Source: a virus. From it: 31,638 nucleotides of DNA. This document shows positions 1 through 8,815 of this stretch, in pieces. The notes under the pieces were generated by a model. The model was given only the letters and a program-made list of their open reading frames with translations, had not been told where the DNA came from and did no database searches. The first letter of the stretch is position 1; each line of letters starts with the position of its first letter. The position numbers were made by a program, and so were the translations under genes. Location: the IMG/VR virus record IMGVR_UViG_3300046804_002011, positions 1-31,638 of that record; one strand, written 5' to 3'.

Positions 1-3000
1 CATATGGATATACCTGAATTGTATATAATGCACTTGCGGATACATATGGATAATCGAAACGATTAAATGTTCCAAAAGAACTACTAGCAGAACCTGTTAC
101 TAATGAACCGGTTCTTATATTCCAAACATTACCTGTTCTTGTTTCTATTGAATTTATTTTCCAAGTTCCAGGTGCTTGTGATGCGGTATATAATAAAAAG
201 TCATCACCTTCTTTTACAATAATTGATGTATTTGCATTTGTATATGATGGTACATATCCAACTTCATCTGCTGGTATTGCTACTGATGTTGGTGAGATTA
301 CAATTTGTATTGGTGGAGGTCCATCTAATACTTTTGTATATTGTTGTACTACACTTGCTGTATAAATTGATGATGTATAATATGGATGTATAATCAATGG
401 ATATGTTATACTACCACTTAAATTTATAAATCCACTTGATTGACTTACTATTAATGATTCGGTATAAGCATTATCAAAATAAACCAAACCACCAGTTATA
501 TTAGATGAGTATATTGAAGCAGTTGCTATATGGAATGTACCAGATTGAGATATACTACCGGTAAATGAAAGATATCTAGAACCTTGCTTTAATCTTATTT
601 GAGTTATAGTAGGTTTATAGTCATTAACAATACCTTTAGAATTTGCTGCTAAAGTTACATTAGCTGGCGTTATCTCAAACACAATACTTTCATCTCCAGG
701 TTTACCTTCTGGAACAATAGTAAATGTTTTATCAACACTTACTGATGCTGAAGTCCAAGGTTCAGTATAAGTAAATGTTAATGTTAAGTTTTTAGTTTGT
801 AATAAAGGTGATGAAACAAATGAAGATGTTGTTCTTGATGGTATTGTTAATTTATTATCATCAACTGCAGTTACCGTTATTGTCGGATGACAACTTTGTG
901 TTGTATAATACATCCAATATTCAGGAACAAAATCTTTATTTATAGACATTGATGGGAATATCTTAAATGAAGATGTTACAAATTCATTACCACCGGCAGT
1001 TCCTCTTATACTAAATGATGCAGTTGCAAAACCAAAACCGGGTCTAAATAATGTTTCCGTTCTTGGATTAATTGTGTATGAATCCGCATTGTAAGTTATA
1101 ACACCACTATCCAATCCATCTTGCAAATCTTCTAATATAATTGATGCTAAAACTGAACCGGATGTATTGTATGCCCAATCCGATGCAGCAGATTGTGAAG
1201 ATATTAAATAAATTGTTCTTCTAAAATCAATAGAATCTCTTGTAAATGTTGCATTATAATTTATTTCACCACTACCTAAAGAACCTGTTGTTAATCCTTT
1301 TACATATTTGCTAGATGATGCGTATGCTAAGTTTACAAATTTTTCACGAAATCCAGTTGCAGCTGAACCTGTTACTAAAATGTGTAATTGTTTATCCGGC
1401 CATCCCTTTTCTGGTTTTGTTAAACTACTTAATTCAATATCATTAACACCATCAATACGAATTGCTTGAATTTCTAAAGATGCGGTACTACTATTTCTAA
1501 TTTGTGTTCCTCTATAAGGTCTAATTAAATGATTCACACCACCAAATCCATCTAATACTCTACTGAATATCACTGTATCAGTATATCCTTCAACTTCACC
1601 TGTAATTTTAATTAATTGTACAGTTTTATCAGTTCTAGAACCAGTAAAATGTTGTACTGTCATAGTTGGTGCATCGGATGTAATTCCATCCAACAAACCA
1701 GGATATCCACCACCATTTGTTATAGATGCGGTATATTGATATCCAAACAATTCATTACCATCGAAATCAAATGATTGTGAAGTATATGTTACTGAACCTG
1801 TAAGTAAATTTTTTGTTACCGTAAATCCAACCACAGTTGGCGGAACTGGACTTGAACCAGAATCAAATTGAAATTGTAATGAACGTGGTGTAAATACTAA
1901 ACCTTTTTGAATTCTTTGTAAATTACCACCATTAAATGTTTTTGTTGCTTCAACTAAAACAGGAATGTAATTGTTGTTTATATCATAAAACTCAAAACGA
2001 TATAAGAATGTTTCTTCTGGTAAAGTTCTTGGAACACTTTGTATAAAAGTAATTTCATCTGGTGAAAATGCTGTTTCTTGTGATGCTCTTAAAGTAACAT
2101 CGGATATATACCATCCATTTCCTTTTACTTCAAAATATAATTTTGCATTATCAATTTGTTCTGCGCTAAAATTTGCAGTTAATTCGTTTTTTTGTAAAAG
2201 AGAACTATCAGATGTTATTGTTGAAATATTTTGTTCAATTTGAATAGTTTTTGGAGAACCACCAATTGTAGTTTGTTTTGAACCACTTATAAAAGCTTTT
2301 ATGTAATTACCAGCTAATACTTGACCGGAGCCAACTCTTAAATTAAAACCAAGAGTATATTCAATTCCTTCTGAAATATCTAATGATTTAGATGTATGAA
2401 AATAATTTACATTTGTACTATCTAATTTTACCGAATCGTATAAATAATTTTGATTAAATGTTGTAGTTAAATTATTAGATGATGTCATCCAATAATTTTT
2501 ATAATTTGTTGTATCAAATATTCCGTAATATTCTTGATTTTTAGTATATGATTCTAAATCAATTAAAAGTTCATTTGATTCTAATTTTATTTCTTGTATA
2601 AATTGATAATCAGCTAAATCGGATTGTGATTTTCTAAATATTTTTACTCTAGCACAATCACCAACAAATGTAGTTAAATCAGATAAAGTAATTTTTGCAA
2701 AAGAACCAGTTAATGCAGTTTTTAAATTATTTACCCCTTCAATAAAATTAAATGATGCTGTATATCCTTCGTTTTCAAAATTTGCAACCAATCCATTTAT
2801 AGTGTATGGATTTTTAACTAATAATTCTTTATTATTAATTACACTATCTGCTAAAGTTGTATATCCTAAAGATGGTACTTCAATATTTGTACCAACAACA
2901 GAACCTGTCCAGTTTGTTGAATCATTAATTGATAAAAGATATGTTGTTGGTGCAGTATAATTAGTAATAGATTGCCCTGCTCTTGGAGCTTGTGCAATAC

Positions 3001-3562
3001 CACTTAAAGAACCGGTTTGTGTGATTATTGTTGTTACATTATTGAATATAGGTTTTACTATTTCATCAATATTAACAACAGGTCTTCTATAAAATCTTAC
3101 TTTATCTTCATTGGAAAGTAATCTATTTATTTGGAAAGTTTTTTCCCATTTTACATTATAAACACCTTTCCACTCATCTGGTATATCTCTTACAACTCCA
3201 CCATCATCTACATAAGTTTTTAATTCACCCAATACCGTAACTTTTGCAGTACCAATAGGTGTATCTTCATAAACATAAACAGCAACTAATTTTGAAGTAC
3301 CTTCATAGTATTCAGGCACACCATTACCAGGTTCATAGTAAACAGGGTCACCATTTACATCTAAAATTTGTACTTTAACTTCTGTAGTTTCCTTTAGATG
3401 CTCAGAACCTTCAATTAAAAATCCATTTTTACCACCAGTAAATGTATCTTTAAATTCTGTAATTTTAAAGTACTGTGAGTTTGGTGCTGTATCAACTATG
3501 TATGTTCCAAATGATGTTAAGTTTTGTGTTAAAACTTCTCCATATTTTTTGATTACTGCCAT
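1..3562 (-). CDS. Adhesin / tail-fibre-like protein, 5' part (runs off left edge)
   Basis: An open frame starts at the ATG at 3560-3562 (MAVIKKYGEVLTQNL) and stays open to base 1, giving about 1187 residues with the C-terminus missing. The N-terminal ~170 residues look like an attachment region (motifs GGKNGFLIEGSEHLKE, VYYEPGNGVPEYYEGTSK, LSNEDKVRFYRRP). The middle is Ser/Thr/Gly-rich beta sequence with many TGS tripeptides. From about residue 950 there are two related domains, each starting with a variant of (E)ITP-x-V-x-(L/I)-(A/P)-A and continuing with an (R/V)-x-(Q/E)-G-x-x-(F/Y)-L segment; the first follows a PEGKPG linker. This architecture is typical of phage tail fibres or adhesins, so host receptor binding is the likely role. 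That is inferred, since the receptor-binding tip is outside the window. An ATATTTAT box lies 21 bases upstream of the ATG. Confidence 0.8.
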   Translation of the reverse strand, partial: MAVIKKYGEVLTQNLTSFGTYIVDTAPNSQYFKITEFKDTFTGGKNGFLIEGSEHLKETTEVKVQILDVNGDPVYYEPGNGVPEYYEGTSKLVAVYVYEDTPIGTAKVTVLGELKTYVDDGGVVRDIPDEWKGVYNVKWEKTFQINRLLSNEDKVRFYRRPVVNIDEIVKPIFNNVTTIITQTGSLSGIAQAPRAGQSITNYTAPTTYLLSINDSTNWTGSVVGTNIEVPSLGYTTLADSVINNKELLVKNPYTINGLVANFENEGYTASFNFIEGVNNLKTALTGSFAKITLSDLTTFVGDCARVKIFRKSQSDLADYQFIQEIKLESNELLIDLESYTKNQEYYGIFDTTNYKNYWMTSSNNLTTTFNQNYLYDSVKLDSTNVNYFHTSKSLDISEGIEYTLGFNLRVGSGQVLAGNYIKAFISGSKQTTIGGSPKTIQIEQNISTITSDSSLLQKNELTANFSAEQIDNAKLYFEVKGNGWYISDVTLRASQETAFSPDEITFIQSVPRTLPEETFLYRFEFYDINNNYIPVLVEATKTFNGGNLQRIQKGLVFTPRSLQFQFDSGSSPVPPTVVGFTVTKNLLTGSVTYTSQSFDFDGNELFGYQYTASITNGGGYPGLLDGITSDAPTMTVQHFTGSRTDKTVQLIKITGEVEGYTDTVIFSRVLDGFGGVNHLIRPYRGTQIRNSSTASLEIQAIRIDGVNDIELSSLTKPEKGWPDKQLHILVTGSAATGFREKFVNLAYASSSKYVKGLTTGSLGSGEINYNATFTRDSIDFRRTIYLISSQSAASDWAYNTSGSVLASIILEDLQDGLDSGVITYNADSYTINPRTETLFRPGFGFATASFSIRGTAGGNEFVTSSFKIFPSMSINKDFVPEYWMYYTTQSCHPTITVTAVDDNKLTIPSRTTSSFVSSPLLQTKNLTLTFTYTEPWTSASVSVDKTFTIVPEGKPGDESIVFEITPANVTLAANSKGIVNDYKPTITQIRLKQGSRYLSFTGSISQSGTFHIATASIYSSNITGGLVYFDNAYTESLIVSQSSGFINLSGSITYPLIIHPYYTSSIYTASVVQQYTKVLDGPPPIQIVISPTSVAIPADEVGYVPSYTNANTSIIVKEGDDFLLYTASQAPGTWKINSIETRTGNVWNIRTGSLVTGSASSSFGTFNRFDYPYVSASALYTIQVYPY

Positions 3563-3583
3563 TTATTTTCGTTATTATATAAA

Positions 3584-3591
3584 ATAAATAT
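3584..3591 (-). promoter_or_regulatory. Putative phage late promoter box (ATATTTAT)
   Basis: The coding strand reads AATATTTATTTTATA here, 21 bases before the adhesin ATG at 3562. The octamer is shared by seven gaps in this window at a near-constant distance. It lies in the divergent gap between the adhesin and the plus-strand ribbon-helix-helix gene. Confidence 0.5.
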
Positions 3592-3650
3592 TGGGATAAT
3601 TTTTTATCTCCATAATTATATATAGAATTCTAAAGAAAAATAAAGAAGTA

Positions 3651-3827
3651 ATGAAAAAATACGCAATGATTCAAATTGATGCCGAAATACATCAAATTTT
3701 GAAGGAGTTTTGTAAAGAGAAAGGATACAAAATAAATGGGTTGGTAGAAACCCTTATAAAAGAAAAGGTAGAAGCTTCAAAGAAACCTCTACCTAAAAAT
3801 ATATTACCAGTAAATTCTAAAAGTTAA
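3651..3827 (+). CDS. Small ribbon-helix-helix (Arc/MetJ-type) DNA-binding protein, candidate
   Basis: A 58-residue frame from the ATG at 3651 to the TAA at 3825-3827. The protein begins MKKYAMIQIDAEIHQILKEF and continues CKEKGYKINGLVETLIKEKV. This gives a short beta strand (YAMIQID), a helix (AEIHQILKEFCKEKG), a turn and a second helix (KINGLVETLIKEKVEA), which is the ribbon-helix-helix pattern, followed by a basic Pro/Lys tail. Such proteins usually bind DNA as dimers and act as repressors or antitoxins. It is the only convincing plus-strand gene in the window. It is divergent from the adhesin and its last 11 bases overlap the convergent end of the gp47/46 gene. The leader is A-rich (taaagaagta before ATG) with no strong ribosome site. 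No toxin partner is visible, so a phage regulator is more likely than an antitoxin. Function is inferred from fold only. Confidence 0.65.
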   Translation: MKKYAMIQIDAEIHQILKEFCKEKGYKINGLVETLIKEKVEASKKPLPKNILPVNSKS

Positions 3828-6800
3828 TTTTAGAAAATCCGTTTTCTTTTTTAATTTCAATCAATCCATCTACAATATCTCTCATTTGTTCTAAGTGAGA
3901 AATAACCCAAATGAAATCAAATTGAGTTTTAAGATATTGCATCATCATAAATAAGGATGATAGGTTATCCGCATCTAATGTACCAAACCCTTCATCTATT
4001 ACTAAGAAGTTAGGTCTAGGAAGTCCGCAAATGTTAATTAGAGCCACTCTAATCGCTAATCCACTAATGAACTTCTCCATACCACTACACATCTCTAAAG
4101 CCCACTCTTGGTCTTCGTAAACGATTTTAGCGTTAATGTTCTTCCCATCAGTATCCATTGAAAGAGAGAAATCTACAACCTGCGCTAAGATATTGTTTAC
4201 TTCGTTCTCAATAACAGGCATTGCTTTGGAAATCAATTCGTATGGAACACCATCTTTCTTAACCGCATCTAAATAGTAAGTGTATAAGGTATTCTTATGT
4301 TCTAATTCTTTAACCTCATCCATCTTATCTTTAGTTGTTTTAATAAAAGATTCAATAGAACCAATAGTTCCAGTTACTGAAAGAATTTGTTTATTTGTAT
4401 CTTTTATTTTCTTTTCAATTTCTTTCTTTTCATCTTCCAACCCTTTGATTTGTTCGTTCAATTCACCATTCTTTTTAATTGTGGCTTCATTATCAAAGTA
4501 ACGTTTCTTATCAGCCTTTACACCTTCTAATTGAGTTTGTAAAAGTTGTGATTGTGTTTCCAATCCATTTAATTCAGCTTCTGCCTTTTCCTTAACCACC
4601 ACACCTCTAGTGTATTTGTTTCTTAATTCAACTAATTTAGCCCAAACATCTTCTACTTCCGAAAATGGTTCGGTTGCTTTGATTAAAGCTTGATGTGCAA
4701 TATTAAGAGTTTCTAATTGAGATTCTTGTGTTTTAACAACTTCTTTAGTTTGAATAGCATCCTTTACGAATACATTGTTCATACAAAACTGACAATTAGG
4801 GTCATACTCATGTTGCTCTAAATGTTTTAGTTTTTCTAAATTAGATTCATATTGAGATTCTAACTTATCTATTTGTTGTTGAACTTCTACAATTTTACCC
4901 TTAGCCAAATCCCACTCCTTCTTAGCTTCATCTATTGGTATTCCGTTTACTTCTGCATGTTCGTTAATAGATTGAGAAACCTCTCCTAATAACCCTATAT
5001 ATTCGTTTATTTTAGCTATTTTAGTTTCCTTATCACTTTCATTGGTTTGGATTTTGCGTTCAATAGTGCTCTCCGCATTCTCTAATGCAACCAAATCCAA
5101 CTTACTATCTATTGGGGTGATGGATTTACTCAATTCCGTAATTTGATTTTGAATCGCATCCTTACTTTCATTCTGCTCCCTTTGGGTTTTGTTAAGTTCT
5201 TTCAGAGTTTCCTTTTGGGACTTCAAGTCGGTTTCTTTTTGGGCTAATTCAGTCGTAAAATCCGTCCTTTTGAAATTTCTGATTAGTGCAGCCACTTCCT
5301 TAATTTCTTCACTAGCCGTTTCATACAGCTTATCAAATATATCCAAGCCCATAAACTGAGCCAACAAGTCCTTTCTCTCCGATTGTGATTTATCAATGAA
5401 TAGAGCATTGTTACCTTGTAGTGATAGGGCAGTCATAACGAAATCCTCATATCTCCCTACATATCCCTCAATGATTTGGTTGGTATCCCTTCTCTCCGTT
5501 CCGTTTAGGGATTCTCTTTCCGTTCCATTGGTTCTCCAAAATTCCACATCTACCTTTACGTTTCTTCCCTTATTAATAGTTCGTGCTTCTCTACGGATTG
5601 AGTATGGAATACCTTCTACTTCAAAATCCAATTGGCAGTGGAAATCACTCTTTCTATTGTTCATAATGTTAGCTGCCTTAAAGGCTCTACTACATCTATC
5701 GAACAGGCAGAAAGAGATTGCATCAAATAGGGATGATTTACCTGCTGCGTTTGGTGCGAATAAGCCCATTAGTCCATTTACTTTGTCAAAATGGATTACA
5801 TTGTCTTCACCGTAACTGAACATATTGGAGAATTCAAATCTTACCGGCTTCCATTGTACGTTTCTTGTCAGCTCATCCAATACTATTCTACTATTAATAT
5901 CTTTGTTTAGTGATTGTACTCCTGCTACATCTTCCGCAGTTGCGAATGGCATCATCCTTTGAATGTAGTCAGATATAAGTGAGTTTTGATAATTTACATC
6001 CGTAATATCTTCTAGCTCTAATTGATTATCTCTATCACCAGTTTTTTTCTTTTGGAAACTATCTGTCCTTATGGTTGTAAAATCATCTACACCATATTTT
6101 ATTTTTATTTCGGTGATTGCTCTTTTTGTATCAACCGCATCGGTATCGGAGAATCTTACCCTAAGCCTTGGATGAACAGGTAAATCAGTAACGTCAGGAA
6201 CAACTCCTGCGATAATATCCATGGTATAATAACCATAATCGTTTTTAATATCAACTTCTTCATATGTTAATGTATCTAAATCCCAAACTAAAAAACCATG
6301 CTTATCTAAGGTTTCTCCAAAGTTTTGTTGTACCAATGAACCAGCGTACACACACTTACATCCTTTAGGTGAAATCAATTCTTGTCTTTTATGTATATCA
6401 CCCAAAAGTGCCAAATGGAAACCATCAAATAAATCGGTTGTGAAATGTCTACTACTTACAACATATCCCACATCGGTTTGTGAATGGTCAACAGGTCCGT
6501 GAAATAGTGCAACTTTTAATCGGGCTGATTGTAAACTAAAATCATCAGCCATTATCCAATTATCTTTGTTATCAAAAATACTGAATACTGAAAATGCTAC
6601 ATCATCTACCCAATGTACCGAAGTATCTTTTAGATATGTAAAGTTAGGTAGGTTAAGAGCTTCTACAATTGGTGAAAGAACATCCAATCGGTCTTGGTTG
6701 TTCATATTACAATCGTGATTACCAGCAATAAGAATTGTTGGACATGTATTTGAACATTCGGTAAATAACCAACTAATCTCTTTCACTAATTCAGGTGACA

Positions 6801-6972
6801 TTTCTAATTTAGCATGTGCAATATCACCTGCCAAATAAATGATTGAATCTTCAGTTCCTCTTTTACGGATTTCTTCAAACATTTTTTCAAATACTTGCCT
6901 AAACTCTTTGTGTCTCTTTACATTACGGATATGTATATCCGCAATATGATAAATTCTTTTTAATTTACTCAT
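3817..6972 (-). CDS. 47/46: Fused recombination nuclease: SbcD/gp47 phosphoesterase plus SbcC/gp46 (Rad50-like) ATPase
   Basis: A 1051-residue protein that joins what T4 encodes as gp47 and gp46. The N-terminal half is a calcineurin-like metallophosphoesterase with DIH (12-14), GD (49-50), GNHD (84-87), FHG (157-159) and GDIH (191-194), the Mre11/SbcD metal ligands. From about residue 375 an SMC/Rad50-type ATPase begins: Walker A APNAAGKS (406-413), a Q-loop segment near LSLQGNN (517-522), a long coiled coil with a CQFC zinc hook (727-730), then signature CSGMEK (962-967), Walker B FLVIDEG (989-995), the D-loop LD and SH of the H-loop (1025-1026). The signature has Met where SGGE/SGGQ has the second Gly. 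By family the complex processes DNA ends for recombination-dependent replication. Its ATG overlaps the primase TGA by four bases, so the two are translationally coupled. Confidence 0.95.
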   Translation of the reverse strand: MSKLKRIYHIADIHIRNVKRHKEFRQVFEKMFEEIRKRGTEDSIIYLAGDIAHAKLEMSPELVKEISWLFTECSNTCPTILIAGNHDCNMNNQDRLDVLSPIVEALNLPNFTYLKDTSVHWVDDVAFSVFSIFDNKDNWIMADDFSLQSARLKVALFHGPVDHSQTDVGYVVSSRHFTTDLFDGFHLALLGDIHKRQELISPKGCKCVYAGSLVQQNFGETLDKHGFLVWDLDTLTYEEVDIKNDYGYYTMDIIAGVVPDVTDLPVHPRLRVRFSDTDAVDTKRAITEIKIKYGVDDFTTIRTDSFQKKKTGDRDNQLELEDITDVNYQNSLISDYIQRMMPFATAEDVAGVQSLNKDINSRIVLDELTRNVQWKPVRFEFSNMFSYGEDNVIHFDKVNGLMGLFAPNAAGKSSLFDAISFCLFDRCSRAFKAANIMNNRKSDFHCQLDFEVEGIPYSIRREARTINKGRNVKVDVEFWRTNGTERESLNGTERRDTNQIIEGYVGRYEDFVMTALSLQGNNALFIDKSQSERKDLLAQFMGLDIFDKLYETASEEIKEVAALIRNFKRTDFTTELAQKETDLKSQKETLKELNKTQREQNESKDAIQNQITELSKSITPIDSKLDLVALENAESTIERKIQTNESDKETKIAKINEYIGLLGEVSQSINEHAEVNGIPIDEAKKEWDLAKGKIVEVQQQIDKLESQYESNLEKLKHLEQHEYDPNCQFCMNNVFVKDAIQTKEVVKTQESQLETLNIAHQALIKATEPFSEVEDVWAKLVELRNKYTRGVVVKEKAEAELNGLETQSQLLQTQLEGVKADKKRYFDNEATIKKNGELNEQIKGLEDEKKEIEKKIKDTNKQILSVTGTIGSIESFIKTTKDKMDEVKELEHKNTLYTYYLDAVKKDGVPYELISKAMPVIENEVNNILAQVVDFSLSMDTDGKNINAKIVYEDQEWALEMCSGMEKFISGLAIRVALINICGLPRPNFLVIDEGFGTLDADNLSSLFMMMQYLKTQFDFIWVISHLEQMRDIVDGLIEIKKENGFSKINF

Positions 6973-7904
6973 ATGTTATTTAACTTTGCCATCACCAAAT
7001 CATCCCATCCAGTTTCTTTGGCATCTTTTAATATTTCATTTACTTTTTTAAAACCCATTTCACCTGCATCTTTATCAGTTGGTATAATGTTCTTTACACT
7101 TATACCATTCTTAATAAACCATTCAGTATGTTTAGTGGAATCTTCTACGGCATCAGAATCTAACATAATTGCTACATCCTTAACACCCTTTTCCATAATT
7201 TTATTTTTGAGTTTGCTAAGTAAGAATTTACCTAACAATGGAATTACATTTCTTTTAACTGAGAAAGAATCAAATACACCTTCAACCAAAATAATAGGTT
7301 CGTTCCAATTAATCATATTCTCAAATACAATTACATCTCTGCTAATTGGTGGATTCTTATACTTCATCCTCTCATCTTCATAAAAAGAACGAGCTACAAA
7401 ATAATTCAAGTCACCATTATCATCGTAAGAAGGAATGATAACTCTCCCACCATAAAGTCCATCTTCACAATATCCGATGTTATACTTTACAATATCCGCT
7501 TGAGTTATACCTCTTTTGGTAAGATAGTGAATGGCTTGGTTATACAAAGGATTAATACCTTTTGGTTTGAAATATAATTGTTTAAATTCTTTAGGTAAAT
7601 GTAACTTAGCTACAAATTCCTCTTTTGGGTCATATTCAGGCTCATCACCATATACATCTTTTACAACCGCCACATCCCTCAAATCCACATTGAGTTTGCG
7701 AAGAAGGGATTGAATACTTCTACCCTTAGAATCACATACCCAACAATGCCATCTTTGAGTATCTAAGTTAATTTGTAACTTCTTTTTATGGTGATTACAA
7801 AATGGACAATGGTGTGCCTGTTCATTTCCCTTTAAGGATGAACCAACTCCCAATGCCGAGTCTAATATAGTGATTATTTTTAATTTGTTCTTACCAGATA
7901 GCAT
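6969..7904 (-). CDS. DnaG-type DNA primase
   Basis: 311 residues with a zinc ribbon (C33-PFC36 and C54-WVC57), then the DnaG-like block IGYCEDGLYGGRVIIPSY (143-160), then a TOPRIM domain with VEG (E208, G209), LDSD (D249, D251) and an acidic segment TDKDAGE (277-282). It should synthesise RNA primers for lagging-strand replication with a phage helicase that lies outside the window. At 311 residues it is short for a bacterial DnaG: the zinc and TOPRIM cores are present but the C-terminal helicase-interaction domain is not. In T4 the equivalent role belongs to gp61. It leads a two-gene unit with the gp47/46 fusion and has its own host-like promoter at 7923-7954, unlike the structural genes. Confidence 0.92.
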   Translation of the reverse strand: MLSGKNKLKIITILDSALGVGSSLKGNEQAHHCPFCNHHKKKLQINLDTQRWHCWVCDSKGRSIQSLLRKLNVDLRDVAVVKDVYGDEPEYDPKEEFVAKLHLPKEFKQLYFKPKGINPLYNQAIHYLTKRGITQADIVKYNIGYCEDGLYGGRVIIPSYDDNGDLNYFVARSFYEDERMKYKNPPISRDVIVFENMINWNEPIILVEGVFDSFSVKRNVIPLLGKFLLSKLKNKIMEKGVKDVAIMLDSDAVEDSTKHTEWFIKNGISVKNIIPTDKDAGEMGFKKVNEILKDAKETGWDDLVMAKLNNI

Positions 7905-7922
7905 ATTTTGTGTTATACCCTA

Positions 7923-7954
7923 CAAATATACAACTTTTTTAGGATATAACCAAA
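7923..7954 (-). promoter_or_regulatory. Host-like (Bacteroidota) promoter TTTG-N20-TATATTTG before the primase
   Basis: In the coding direction TTTG (7954-7951) is followed after 20 bases by TATATTTG (7930-7923), which is 18 bases before the primase ATG. This fits the Bacteroidota housekeeping consensus TTTG, 17-23 bases, TAnnTTTG. The core ATATTTGT differs from the proposed late box ATATTTAT by one base. In AT-rich DNA a chance match is possible, but its position in the only large gap of the replication unit supports it. Confidence 0.5.
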
Positions 7955-7958
7955 TATT

Positions 7959-8162
7959 TTAACCCCAATTTGAGTTTTTAACATCTGTAAGAAAATCTGC
8001 CAAAAATTGTAATTTATTAGCAACTTGTTCTCTTGGAGTATTGTTTAAAACCATACCTTTAAGGTCTATAAGGGATGCAGCTGCAATAGAATGTGCATCA
8101 TCTTTTGAATTTAAGTATGCATCTGAAATGCCGTACTTTTTACAAATTTCATCTAAAGTCAT
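7959..8162 (-). CDS. Small helical protein, unknown function
   Basis: 67 residues, starting MTLDEICKKYGISDAYLNSK. The sequence looks all-helical (SIAAASLIDLKGMVL, ANKLQFLADFLTDVK), acidic overall, with no signal peptide or cysteine cluster. The N-terminal EICKKYGISDAYLNSK resembles a short helix-turn-helix-like segment, but not strongly enough to call. It is the last gene of the unit that starts at 8795. I do not recognise the family. Confidence 0.65.
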   Translation of the reverse strand: MTLDEICKKYGISDAYLNSKDDAHSIAAASLIDLKGMVLNNTPREQVANKLQFLADFLTDVKNSNWG

Positions 8163-8174
8163 AACGTGTGTTTA

Positions 8175-8582
8175 TTAATATATATCCTTTCGGAAGAATT
8201 TTCCCATTAAATTTTCATTAATAGATTGCGGGTCCATCAAAACATCTAGTTTGAATTGCCACCAAACTTCCCAATATGTAAGTGATTTTTTACTAAAGCA
8301 GAATTGGATGATTTCTCTTTCAAAATCTTCCCCTCTACCTTCTTTTACTTCGTTCTTAATCCATTCGTTTGATGAATAGTATTTCTCCCAATCAGAAGCC
8401 TTACGAACTACTCTTTTACGAACTTTCCCTTTTAGGGGTTTTAATCGGCGGGTTGAAGTGAGTGATTTTTTACCAATATAGAATTTACCAGTTGGAGTGT
8501 GTACAATCTTATAGACAAACCCAACCGCACCCTCTGGTGTATTTTCTTCCGTAACAATATTTCCCTTAAATTTCCAAGACAT
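8175..8582 (-). CDS. GIY-YIG nuclease-like protein (SegE-like)
   Basis: 135 residues with the GIY-YIG core as GFVYKI (about 21-26) and FYIGKK (34-39), then an Arg-rich stretch with STRR and KRVVRK, DWEKYY, and the downstream acidic residue in SLTYWEVWWQF (the usual catalytic Glu). This resembles the free-standing putative endonucleases called SegE-like in T4-type phages. The family cuts DNA, as homing-type endonucleases or in host or competitor DNA damage. Here it sits alone, with no intron next to it, between tail genes and replication genes. It starts four bases after the 69-residue gene ends. The active-site assignment is from pattern only. Confidence 0.75.
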   Translation of the reverse strand: MSWKFKGNIVTEENTPEGAVGFVYKIVHTPTGKFYIGKKSLTSTRRLKPLKGKVRKRVVRKASDWEKYYSSNEWIKNEVKEGRGEDFEREIIQFCFSKKSLTYWEVWWQFKLDVLMDPQSINENLMGKFFRKDIY

Positions 8583-8585
8583 TAA

Positions 8586-8795
8586 TTACTTTTTAAAAGT
8601 ATCGGAGTATTTTCTATTTTTCAATACCCCACCTCTTGCTTTGAATAATTTCTTTTCATCTTTAGATAAATCCTTAGATGGTTTCATTTCACCTCTAGGA
8701 TTATCAGTTCCGATAGGAGTTGTATCTACACCTTTAACATTAGCAGCTCCAGTTTTTGGTGGAGTTTTTGCAAATATATCTAAAATTGTTGGCAT
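8586..8795 (-). CDS. Small basic protein, unknown function
   Basis: 69 residues starting MPTILDIFAKTPPKTGAANV. It is low in hydrophobics, rich in Lys, Gly, Pro and Thr, with a basic C-terminus (KKLFKARGG, LKNRKYSDTFKK), and probably partly disordered. It has its own late-type box 20 bases upstream and leads the three-gene unit 8795-7959, so it is probably made late with structural proteins. I do not recognise the family. Confidence 0.65.
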   Translation of the reverse strand: MPTILDIFAKTPPKTGAANVKGVDTTPIGTDNPRGEMKPSKDLSKDEKKLFKARGGVLKNRKYSDTFKK

Positions 8796-8815
8796 TTTTA
8801 ATTATTTTTCTTTAT

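Noticed and set aside
3583-3590. Plus-strand reading AATAAATA as a T4-type late promoter for the ribbon-helix-helix gene
   Set aside because: The distance to that ATG is about 60 bases, and equivalent plus-strand readings elsewhere in the window have no plus-strand genes after them.
5396-5815. 139-residue plus-strand open frame
   Set aside because: It lies fully inside the well-supported gp47/46 gene on the other strand and shows no recognisable protein pattern.
6973-7383. 136-residue plus-strand open frame
   Set aside because: It is antisense to the primase TOPRIM domain and has no independent support.
8171-8180. TTTATTAATA near the start of the 67-residue gene as another late box
   Set aside because: It lacks the exact octamer, lies only about 10 bases from the start, and overlaps the end of the upstream gene.
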